Positions 1-5,856 of a DNA stretch of 8,485 nucleotides are shown here, in pieces (position 1 is the first letter of the stretch; the number at the start of each line of letters is the position of its first letter). Source of the stretch: an uncultured Oscillospiraceae bacterium (GTDB taxonomy: Bacteria; Bacillota; Clostridia; Oscillospirales; Acutalibacteraceae); contig USDZ01000066.1 in assembly GCA_900553525.1 (NCBI GenBank), forward strand, positions 1 to 8,485, written 5' to 3'. A program made the translations under genes and the position numbers. The notes beneath the pieces are model-generated. The model saw only the letters and a list, made by a program, of their open reading frames with translations. It was not told the origin of the DNA and searched no databases.

Positions 1-1
1 C

Positions 2-859
2 TGCAAGGCAGTGTCCCTGGCTTCTCGGTATGACGGAGACATCTGGGATGAGTTCTGGGCCAGACTCGGTATCATCGACTTCGAACCCCTGCCTCTTGGG
101 GTCGTCGTCACCGTGGCAGGCACCGGCAGCGAGTGCAACGGCGGCGCAGTCATTACCAATGAAAAGCGAAAGATGAAAACAGGCCGGGATTATCCTAAAC
201 TCAATCCCCGCTTCGCTCTGATGGACCCCACCTACACCTATTCCGTGCCCAAGGGGCAGATGGTATCCGGTGGCTTCGACACCCTTTCCCACATCATGGA
301 GACCTATTTCAGTGAACCCAACGAGGATAACGTCTCCGACGACATCATGGAAGCCCTGATGAAGAACGTGATTCGCAACCTGCGGGCCGCTATCCGCAAC
401 CCGGAGGACTACACCGCCCGCAGCAATCTTATGTGGGATTCCACCATGGCGGAGAATCGTGTGATCAAAATGGGCAAGAGGTGCGATTTTGAATGCCACA
501 ACATGGAACACCAGCTTGGTGCTTACACCGATTGCAACCACGGCTGCGGCCTGGCCGTGCTGCATCCGGTGTATTACCGGCACATTTATCAAGAGGGCCT
601 GCCCAAGTTTATGCGCTTTGCAGAGAACGTCTGGGGCATTGCCCATGAAGGCAAATCGGATGAAGAACTGGCACTGGCTGGAATCCAGGCATTATCGGAT
701 TTCATCCAAGAAATTGGCCTGCCTATAACGCTGAAGGAGCTGGGCGTGAAAAAGGAGCAGCTCAAAGAAATAGCCGATTCCTGCGGCATCTCGGCCGGTA
801 GCTATAAGCAAATGACCCATAAAGAAATTCTGGCAATCTTCCAAGAATGCTATGATTAA
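2..859 (+). CDS. Iron-dependent alcohol dehydrogenase (YqhD/butanol dehydrogenase type), 5'-partial
   Basis: C-terminal three quarters of a group III Fe-dependent alcohol dehydrogenase, a cytoplasmic NAD(P)H enzyme that interconverts aldehydes and alcohols. The frame is open to the left edge, and the first visible codons (CKAVSLASRYDGD) match the family's internal Lys-Ala-Val helix, so the GTG at 11 is not a real start. About 100 N-terminal residues are missing against a usual length near 385. Numbering from the codon at position 2, the cofactor-side motif GTGSE is at 40-44. The metal ligands expected from the family are all present with correct spacing: D93 and H97 (GGFDTLSH), then H166 and H180, 14 residues apart as in YqhD. 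The family favours reduction of butanal and similar aldehydes, but the substrate is not readable here. The gene ends 33 bases before the flavodoxin lipoprotein and is probably co-transcribed with it. Family very sure, substrate open. Confidence 0.95.
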   Translation, partial: CKAVSLASRYDGDIWDEFWARLGIIDFEPLPLGVVVTVAGTGSECNGGAVITNEKRKMKTGRDYPKLNPRFALMDPTYTYSVPKGQMVSGGFDTLSHIMETYFSEPNEDNVSDDIMEALMKNVIRNLRAAIRNPEDYTARSNLMWDSTMAENRVIKMGKRCDFECHNMEHQLGAYTDCNHGCGLAVLHPVYYRHIYQEGLPKFMRFAENVWGIAHEGKSDEELALAGIQALSDFIQEIGLPITLKELGVKKEQLKEIADSCGISAGSYKQMTHKEILAIFQECYD

Positions 860-877
860 ATCAAAGGTTACATTTTG

Positions 878-884
878 AAAGGAG
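878..884 (+). promoter_or_regulatory. Ribosome binding site for the flavodoxin lipoprotein
   Basis: AAAGGAG lies 8 bases before the ATG at 893. It sets the start there rather than at the in-frame TTG at 875, which would place the Shine-Dalgarno inside the gene and add six residues before a typical signal peptide. Confidence 0.8.
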
Positions 885-892
885 CAGTCGAT

Positions 893-1567
893 ATGAAAAA
901 ATTAACCGCCTTATTTTTAAGTCTGGTGTTGGTGCTTGGCCTCGCCGCGTGCAGCAATGGGTCCTCTTCTGGCGAACCCAACGCAACGGAAACTTCCGCC
1001 CCGGCGAATTCCGACGAGGCACCGGACTCCGGTGAGACGGAATCCGCACAACCGGAAGGCTCTGAAGGCACAGAAGGGGTAAGTGGCGGCACCCTGGTGG
1101 TATATTTCTCGGCTACCGGCAATACAGAGGAAGCCGCAAATTATATCGCCCAGATTACCGGCGGCGATTTGTTTGAATTGGAGCCGGCCGATGCGTATAC
1201 CAGCGAAGATTTGAACTGGACAAATGACAACAGCCGGGTTTCCCAGGAATATCAAAACGAGGCTCTGCGGGACGTGGAACTTGTAGCCGATACTGTGGAT
1301 AACTGGGAACGCTACGACACCGTCTTTATCGGCTATCCCATCTGGTGGGGCATTGCCGCCTGGCCGGTCAATACCTTTGTGGAAGTCAATGACTTTACCG
1401 GCAAAACCGTGATTCCTTTCTGCACCTCTGCCAGCTCCGGTTTGGGGCAAAGTGGTGAGCTGCTGGCAGAGCTGGCCGGTACCGGAGACTGGCAGGAAGG
1501 CCGGCGGTTCCGTTCCAGCGTCAGCGAAGAAAACGTACGGGAATGGCTGGATGGTCTGAACCTGTAA
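893..1567 (+). CDS. Flavodoxin-like lipoprotein, exported
   Basis: Predicted 224-residue lipoprotein with a flavodoxin fold. Residues 1-20 are a lipoprotein signal peptide: KK, a hydrophobic core and the lipobox L-A-A-C with Cys20, so the mature protein should sit on the outer face of the membrane. Residues 21-66 are a low-complexity, acidic Ser/Gly/Glu/Pro linker. The flavodoxin domain begins at about 67 with a beta strand (TLVVYF) and an FMN-phosphate loop S-A-T-G-N-T at 73-78. The segment IGYPIWWG (146-153) is the usual aromatic flavin-contacting region, and PFCTSASSGLG (175-185) is the late loop seen in the Flavodoxin_4 type. The C terminus, ending in EENVREWLDGLNL, matches domain ends in that family. 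Flavodoxins carry electrons on non-covalent FMN and are normally cytoplasmic, so export is the odd feature. Electron donor and acceptor are unknown; neighbouring reductases suggest a redox role. Confidence 0.9.
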   Translation: MKKLTALFLSLVLVLGLAACSNGSSSGEPNATETSAPANSDEAPDSGETESAQPEGSEGTEGVSGGTLVVYFSATGNTEEAANYIAQITGGDLFELEPADAYTSEDLNWTNDNSRVSQEYQNEALRDVELVADTVDNWERYDTVFIGYPIWWGIAAWPVNTFVEVNDFTGKTVIPFCTSASSGLGQSGELLAELAGTGDWQEGRRFRSSVSEENVREWLDGLNL

Positions 1568-1659
1568 AACGACAGAAATAACGAAAAACCTTTGAGTTTT
1601 CACTGCACAACCGATCGAAACTTCTTCCAGACAGGGGACAAGGGTTAAAATAAAGATGC

Positions 1660-1665
1660 AGGGAG
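1660..1665 (+). promoter_or_regulatory. Ribosome binding site that favours the start at 1675
   Basis: AGGGAG directly abuts the ATG at 1666, too close to serve it, but sits 9 bases before the ATG at 1675. The protein from 1675 begins MQIKKLGK, which matches the usual beginning of this aldo/keto reductase subfamily. Confidence 0.7.
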
Positions 1666-1674
1666 ATGGACAGG

Positions 1675-2670
1675 ATGCAGATAAAGAAACTCGGTAAAGA
1701 TCTATTCGTCTCTGCCGTGGGGCTGGGCTGTATGGGTTTTTCCCATGCCTACGGTCCGCCCACAGACGAAAAAGAAACGGTGCGTCACCTGCGGAAAGCC
1801 TTTGATTTAGGGTATACCTTTTTCGATACCGCTGAAGTTTACGGTACCGTGGAAGAGCCCCACGTCAACGAACGGTTGTTGGGAGAAGCCCTGGCTCCCA
1901 TGCGGAACAAGGTGGCCATCGCAACGAAGTTCGGCCTGCGATTTGATTTTGAAAGCGGGAAAGTTCCCCTGCCGCTGATTCCGGATTCCAGGCCGAAAAC
2001 CATTCGGAAATCGGTAGAGGGCTCCCTAAAGCGCCTGCGCACCGACCACATCGACCTGTACTTTCAGCACCGTGTGGATCCCGGCGTGGCCCCGGAAGAG
2101 GTGGCGGGCGTCATGGGCGACTTGATTCGAGAAGGGAAGATCACCCATTGGGGAATCTCTGAAGCCAATGAGGACTATCTTCGTCGGGCGCACGCGGTCT
2201 GTCCGGTAACGGCGGTGCAGAACCGTTACTCTATGATGGCGAGACAGTATGAATCCTTGTTCCCGGTTCTGGATGAGCTGGGTGTGGGGCTGGTGGCTTT
2301 CTCCCCCATGGCCAATGGCTTCCTCACCGGGAAATACGGCAAAGGCATACATTTCGATCCAAAGACCGATTACCGGGCGGCCATGCCCCAGTTTACAGAA
2401 GAGGCGGCAGAACAGAATCAAACGCTGCTGGAATTGCTCCGCCGCATGGCCCGGGACAAAAACGCCACCCCTGCGCAGATTTCCCTGGCCTGGATGCTGT
2501 GCAAGAAGCCCTGGATCGTACCGATTCCCGGGACACGAAAGGAAGAAAGGATGCGGGAAAATGCCGAAGCAGCCGATGTCCGCCTTTCTGCTCAAGAGGT
2601 GCAGTCCCTGGATAATGCTTTAGATCAGATGGAGATGTCCGCAGTGTTTGGAGTAGAAACAACCAGATGA
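1675..2670 (+). CDS. Aldo/keto reductase, YakC/AKR13-like
   Basis: A complete 331-residue aldo/keto reductase, a cytoplasmic NADPH-dependent (beta/alpha)8 barrel that reduces aldehydes and ketones to alcohols. The N terminus (LGKDLFVSAVGLGCMG) is the conserved opening strand and glycine turn. The full catalytic tetrad is present: D51 and Y56 in DTAEVYG, K85 in IATKFG and H132 in YFQHRVD. The C-terminal PIPGTRKEERMREN is the NADP(H) phosphate-binding stretch of the long-type AKRs. An upstream ATG at 1666 is in frame, but the ribosome binding site favours 1675. The gene follows the flavodoxin after a 107-base gap without a convincing promoter or terminator, and precedes a second AKR of another subfamily. 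The substrate cannot be told from sequence. Family assignment is firm, the AKR13-like placement less so. Confidence 0.94.
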   Translation: MQIKKLGKDLFVSAVGLGCMGFSHAYGPPTDEKETVRHLRKAFDLGYTFFDTAEVYGTVEEPHVNERLLGEALAPMRNKVAIATKFGLRFDFESGKVPLPLIPDSRPKTIRKSVEGSLKRLRTDHIDLYFQHRVDPGVAPEEVAGVMGDLIREGKITHWGISEANEDYLRRAHAVCPVTAVQNRYSMMARQYESLFPVLDELGVGLVAFSPMANGFLTGKYGKGIHFDPKTDYRAAMPQFTEEAAEQNQTLLELLRRMARDKNATPAQISLAWMLCKKPWIVPIPGTRKEERMRENAEAADVRLSAQEVQSLDNALDQMEMSAVFGVETTR

Positions 2671-2702
2671 TATGCAGGACAAAATATAAACCTATTTTTA
2701 AT

Positions 2703-2707
2703 GGAGG
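2703..2707 (+). promoter_or_regulatory. Ribosome binding site that sets the start at 2716
   Basis: GGAGG lies 8 bases before the ATG at 2716. The in-frame ATG at 2701 overlaps this Shine-Dalgarno and has no good site of its own, so the shorter protein beginning MEYATLNNG is preferred. Confidence 0.85.
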
Positions 2708-2715
2708 TATTTATC

Positions 2716-3561
2716 ATGGAATACGCAACCTTGAACAATGGCATTAAAATGCCCATGGCCGGTATCGGCACTTTTTTGCTGACCCCTGACGAGGCGGAGG
2801 CTTCTGTCCTCAGCGCTCTGAAGTGCGGATATCGGCTGATTGATACGGCCAACGCCTATGTGAATGAAAGAGCCGTGGGCCGGGCCATGAAAAAGTCGGG
2901 CCTTTCGCGAGAGGAAATTTTCCTAGAGACCAAGCTGTGGCCCAGCTTCTATGAGCAGCCCGATGCCGTGGAAAAGACCCTGGAGCGCTTGGAGACCCCT
3001 TACATGGATCTTCTGCTCATTCACCAGCCTGCGGGCAACTATATTGCCGGCTACAAGCAGATGGAAAAGGCCTGCAAAGAGGGTAAGGCGAAGGCCATCG
3101 GCCTTTCCAATTTCAATCAGGCGCAGATTCAGGAGATTTTGGACATGTGCGAAGTGAAGCCCACCGTACTCCAGACGGAGGTGCATCCCTATTTCCAGGA
3201 AAAGGAGCTGAAACGGTTCCTGGATAAGGAGGGCATCGTCATTCAGGCATGGTATCCCCTGGGCCACGGCGATAAAGCCCTGCTGGAAGAACCGCTGTTT
3301 GCGGAACTGGGCCAGAAGTACGGTAAGACCAATGCCCAGATCATCCTTCGCTGGCACATTCAGGATGGCAATATCGTCATCCCCGGTTCCAAGAACCCCG
3401 CACACATCCAGGACAATTTCGACTTGTTCGATTTCTCCCTGACGGACGAGGAAATGAAGAAAATCGCGGCGATGGACAAGAAGGTCCGCTATTACACCAG
3501 CACCCCGGAAATGTTGAAAGCCTATGTAGACATGGTGCCCGACGTGGACGGCCAGAAATAA
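2716..3561 (+). CDS. Aldo/keto reductase, 2,5-diketogluconate reductase (AKR5) type
   Basis: A 281-residue short-type aldo/keto reductase, predicted cytoplasmic and NADPH-dependent. The protein opens with TLNNGIKMPMAGIGTF, the standard first strand. The tetrad is intact: D43 and Y48 in LIDTANAYVNE, K73 in ETKLW and H103 in LLLIHQP. The sequence KAIGLSNFN (around 128-136) and the C-terminal VIPGSKNPAHIQDNFDLFDF are typical AKR5 cofactor-binding stretches. Length is normal, with no break. Relatives reduce 2,5-diketo-D-gluconate, methylglyoxal and many other small carbonyls, so the substrate stays open. It lies 45 bases after the other AKR, to which it is only distantly related (about 50 residues shorter and a different C-terminal cofactor motif). 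They are therefore two activities rather than a recent tandem duplication. A hairpin follows the stop codon. Confidence 0.94.
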   Translation: MEYATLNNGIKMPMAGIGTFLLTPDEAEASVLSALKCGYRLIDTANAYVNERAVGRAMKKSGLSREEIFLETKLWPSFYEQPDAVEKTLERLETPYMDLLLIHQPAGNYIAGYKQMEKACKEGKAKAIGLSNFNQAQIQEILDMCEVKPTVLQTEVHPYFQEKELKRFLDKEGIVIQAWYPLGHGDKALLEEPLFAELGQKYGKTNAQIILRWHIQDGNIVIPGSKNPAHIQDNFDLFDFSLTDEEMKKIAAMDKKVRYYTSTPEMLKAYVDMVPDVDGQK

Positions 3562-3566
3562 AACAC

Positions 3567-3598
3567 GAGGGCCGGGTTTGTCCCGGCTTCCTCTTTAT
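3567..3598 (+). terminator. GC-rich hairpin, possible intra-operon attenuator
   Basis: Just after the second AKR, GAGG-GCCGGG (3567-3576) pairs with CCCGGC-TT-CCTC (3582-3593) around the loop TTTGT, with a TT bulge, and is followed by the short T-rich run TTTAT. The stem is strong but the T tract is poor. Because only 29 bases remain before the next start and no promoter fits there, partial termination or 3' mRNA protection is more likely than a true operon end. Confidence 0.5.
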
Positions 3599-3622
3599 CC
3601 ATCACAGAAGGGAGTCTTTTTG

Positions 3623-4180
3623 ATGCGAAAAAATTTCGGTGCAAAATCCTGGTTTTATCCCCTGCCAGTGCTGATTATCGGCACCTATGATGAGAAGGGC
3701 AGCCCCGATGCCATGAACGCTGCATGGGGCGGCTTGTATGATGCGGACAAAGTGGTGCTCTGCCTGAGCGCCGGCCACAAGACCACAAAGAACATCCAGG
3801 CCAAAGGCGCTTTCACCGTGAGCTTTGCCGATGCCGCCCATGTGGTCTCCTCCGATTATGTGGGCATAGTCTCCGCCAACACCGAGCCGGCGAAAATGGA
3901 AAAGTCCGGCTTCCACACCACCAAAAGCGAATTTGTGGACGCTCCTCTTATCGACGAGCTGCCTGTGGCCCTGGAATGCAAGTTTCTTAAGGTCAACGAG
4001 GACGGAAACATCATCGGCCGGATCATCAACGTCAGCGCCGATGAGAGCGTTTTAGACGAGAAGGGCATGATTGACTTTACGAAGTTTCAGCCCATATCCT
4101 TTGAACCCGCTCATAACGGCTACCATGTGCTGGGCCGGCGTGTGGGAAACGCTTTTCGGGATGGAGTGGCGCTCAAATGA
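3623..4180 (+). CDS. Flavin reductase-like, FMN-binding split-barrel protein (flavoredoxin type)
   Basis: A 185-residue member of the flavin reductase-like FMN-binding family. Relatives bind FMN in a homodimeric split barrel and either reduce flavin with NAD(P)H or pass electrons, as in flavoredoxin. The start is the ATG at 3623, with GGAG 8 bases upstream; longer in-frame readings run into the hairpin. Family marks are the strand pair PLPVLIIGTYDEKG (13-26), the signature MNAAWGG at 31-37, the HKTTKNIQAKGAFTVSFAD stretch at 52-70 that forms the flavin-phosphate side, and the closing core VALECKFLKV...IIGRIINV at 115-137. There is no signal peptide, so it should be cytoplasmic. Its stop overlaps the next gene's ATG (ATGA), so the split-barrel protein and the RibD-C-like reductase are probably translated together. 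Physiological partner unknown. Confidence 0.92.
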   Translation: MRKNFGAKSWFYPLPVLIIGTYDEKGSPDAMNAAWGGLYDADKVVLCLSAGHKTTKNIQAKGAFTVSFADAAHVVSSDYVGIVSANTEPAKMEKSGFHTTKSEFVDAPLIDELPVALECKFLKVNEDGNIIGRIINVSADESVLDEKGMIDFTKFQPISFEPAHNGYHVLGRRVGNAFRDGVALK

Positions 4181-4917
4181 GCCGAAGGCCGTTTGTTGTC
4201 TGCCATATGCTGACTTCTTTAGACGGAAAGATCGATGGAGCCTATTTCGACGCGCCGGAAACGGTTCCTGCCCTGAAAGCTTATGGGGGCCTGCGGGGCT
4301 TTTACGATTGCCAGGCCACCCTTTACGGCACCACTACCATGCTGGGCGGCTATGCCGACGGAAAGGCTCCGACACTGTCCCCGGTGAAAACGCCCTTGCC
4401 GAGGGAAGACTGGATCAATGAGAAAGGCCGGGCTTTGGGCAACTTCATTGTCTCAATGGATCCGCAAGGGGAGCTGGCCTTTTCCTCCCACTGTTTGGAG
4501 AAGAAGGGACGCCCCGCCGCCCACGTCATCGAGGCGCTGACGGAACAAGTTTCCCCAGAATACCTGGCCTATCTGCGTCAACGGGGAGTGTCCTATCTTT
4601 TCACGGGAAAGGATCGTCTGGACTGTGCTCTGCTGCTGGAGAAGCTGATGAAAAACTTTGCGGTTACGCGGTTGATGGTAGCGGGCGGCGGTGTAACCAA
4701 CTGGTCTTTTCTGCAGGAAAATCTCATTGACGAGTTAAGCCTTGTCATGGCTCCGGTGGCAGATGGAGGCACGGAATCCGTGTCGATTTTTGAACGCGCA
4801 GCTTTCCTGCCCGCCTGTTCTCCGGCAGCGTTTGCTATAAAAAAGATGAAAGTTCTGGATGGGGATACACTTTGGCTCCGGTATGATTTGCGATGTGTAC
4901 AAAATGAGAGACGGTGA
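4177..4917 (+). CDS. RibD C-terminal domain / dihydrofolate reductase-fold oxidoreductase
   Basis: A 246-residue cytoplasmic reductase with the DHFR-like fold of the RibD C-terminal domain, expected to use NADPH. Visible marks are the first strand and loop CHMLTSLDGKID (9-20), LYGTTTM (49-55), the dinucleotide-side glycine loop MVAGGG with NWSFL (167-179), and LIDELSLVMAPVADGG (183-198). These match the family pattern GGG-x(2)-N-x(2)-FL...DEL-x(4)-P. The N-terminal deaminase of bifunctional RibD is absent, and no other riboflavin biosynthesis gene is present. A role as a stand-alone reductase on another substrate is therefore more likely than riboflavin synthesis. It overlaps the split-barrel gene upstream and the hydrolase gene downstream by four bases each, the tightest coupling in the operon. 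Fold assignment firm, reaction unknown. Confidence 0.9.
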   Translation: MSRRPFVVCHMLTSLDGKIDGAYFDAPETVPALKAYGGLRGFYDCQATLYGTTTMLGGYADGKAPTLSPVKTPLPREDWINEKGRALGNFIVSMDPQGELAFSSHCLEKKGRPAAHVIEALTEQVSPEYLAYLRQRGVSYLFTGKDRLDCALLLEKLMKNFAVTRLMVAGGGVTNWSFLQENLIDELSLVMAPVADGGTESVSIFERAAFLPACSPAAFAIKKMKVLDGDTLWLRYDLRCVQNERR

Positions 4918-5837
4918 CAAAAGTGAGAATGAAAAAAGCGAGAATTCTTCTGTTATCCCTTCTGGCTATGATTGCCAGCCTTACTGCCTGCAGACCGGAT
5001 GGGACGGGATCCGACGCCCTCTCTCAGACAGAAGCCATAAAAGAGGAATCCTCTTCCGCTGCTCCGGAGATACAGCGTGAAGAGGACGGAAAAGGCCGGA
5101 CATCCAATGGAACTGTGACGACGGGCACGGAAACCTATCGGGGATTTGTCCTGGACAATGTACTCCACTCGGAAACCGAGGGGGATATTCACTATAATCT
5201 ATACACTCCCGAAAGCTACGATGGCAGTACCCCCTATGCGCTGTTTGTTACCCTGCCCGGTTATGAAGGGCTATATTTTCAGGGCGTGGGTGCCAATCTG
5301 CGAGCAGAGGAGTATGGGTTCGAAGCGCAGAAATACAACGAGGAAATGATCGTGGCGGCTCCGCAGCTGGGGGACTGGGGCGAGACATCCGCCCGTCAAG
5401 CTATTGCGTTAACGGAATATCTGCTTTCTCATTACAACATCAACTCGGAAAAAGTCTACTTGCACGGACTATCCGGCGGCGGTGAAACGGGTTCGCTGAT
5501 AATGGGAAAGCGTCCGGAGCTTTACACGGCGTACCTTGCCTCCAGTACCAAGTGGGATGGCGATCTGGAGGTTCTGGCCAAGGCAGGCCCCCCCGTCTAT
5601 CTGGCAGTGGGCGAGGATGACAGCTACTATGGTTCGGACCCTCTCAAAGAAGCTTACGCCCGGCTGCATGACCTCTATGAAGAGCGGGGATTGTCAGAGG
5701 ACGAAATTGACGAGATTTTAGTTCTTGATGTAAAAGAGCAGGATTACTTTACAGAGCGGGGCTTTTCCGACCAACACGCCGGAGGGCTGGCCTTTGCCTT
5801 TGACGACGAAATCATGGGCTGGCTGTTTGCCAAGTAA
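4914..5837 (+). CDS. Lipoprotein alpha/beta hydrolase (prolyl oligopeptidase/feruloyl esterase-like)
   Basis: A 307-residue predicted secreted lipoprotein hydrolase. Residues 1-26 form a signal peptide with lipobox L-T-A-C (Cys26), followed by a Ser/Glu-rich linker to about 72. The catalytic domain reads YTPESYDGSTPYALFVTLPGY (98-118), where the LPGYEG region (114-119) likely gives the oxyanion hole. The nucleophile elbow is GLSGGGE at 185-191 with Ser187. The acid is probably D235 or D236 in AVGEDDSYYG, and the histidine H288 in SDQHAGG. This layout fits cluster S9/CE1-like esterases and PHB-depolymerase relatives, so an esterase is more likely than a peptidase. The GTG start overlaps the previous stop (GTGA) and has only a weak Shine-Dalgarno, suggesting translational coupling. 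GTG 4923 or ATG 4929 are alternatives that keep the lipobox. Substrate unknown. Confidence 0.87.
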   Translation: MTKVRMKKARILLLSLLAMIASLTACRPDGTGSDALSQTEAIKEESSSAAPEIQREEDGKGRTSNGTVTTGTETYRGFVLDNVLHSETEGDIHYNLYTPESYDGSTPYALFVTLPGYEGLYFQGVGANLRAEEYGFEAQKYNEEMIVAAPQLGDWGETSARQAIALTEYLLSHYNINSEKVYLHGLSGGGETGSLIMGKRPELYTAYLASSTKWDGDLEVLAKAGPPVYLAVGEDDSYYGSDPLKEAYARLHDLYEERGLSEDEIDEILVLDVKEQDYFTERGFSDQHAGGLAFAFDDEIMGWLFAK

Positions 5838-5856
5838 ATAGAGGGAGAAATAAACC

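Noticed and set aside
917..1603. Long minus-strand open frame opposite the flavodoxin gene
   Set aside because: Low-quality composition with no family signature, and the opposite frame has a lipobox and a flavodoxin domain.
1623..1651. Possible promoter before the first aldo/keto reductase, with a TAAAAT -10-like word at 1646-1651
   Set aside because: No acceptable -35 lies 16-18 bases upstream, and a start point here would leave almost no leader before the ribosome binding site at 1660.
2026..2595. Long minus-strand open frame opposite the first aldo/keto reductase
   Set aside because: It mirrors a confidently assigned coding region on the other strand and has no recognisable motif of its own.
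4177..4917. Reading the RibD-C-like gene as a riboflavin biosynthesis enzyme
   Set aside because: The deaminase domain and the other rib genes are absent, no FMN riboswitch-like leader is visible, and the operon consists of general reductases and hydrolases.
5586..5593. Run of seven C's in the first hydrolase gene as a possible phase-variation tract
   Set aside because: The run encodes Pro-Pro in a normal strand before the acid residue, the frame is intact, and seven bases is short for a contingency tract.
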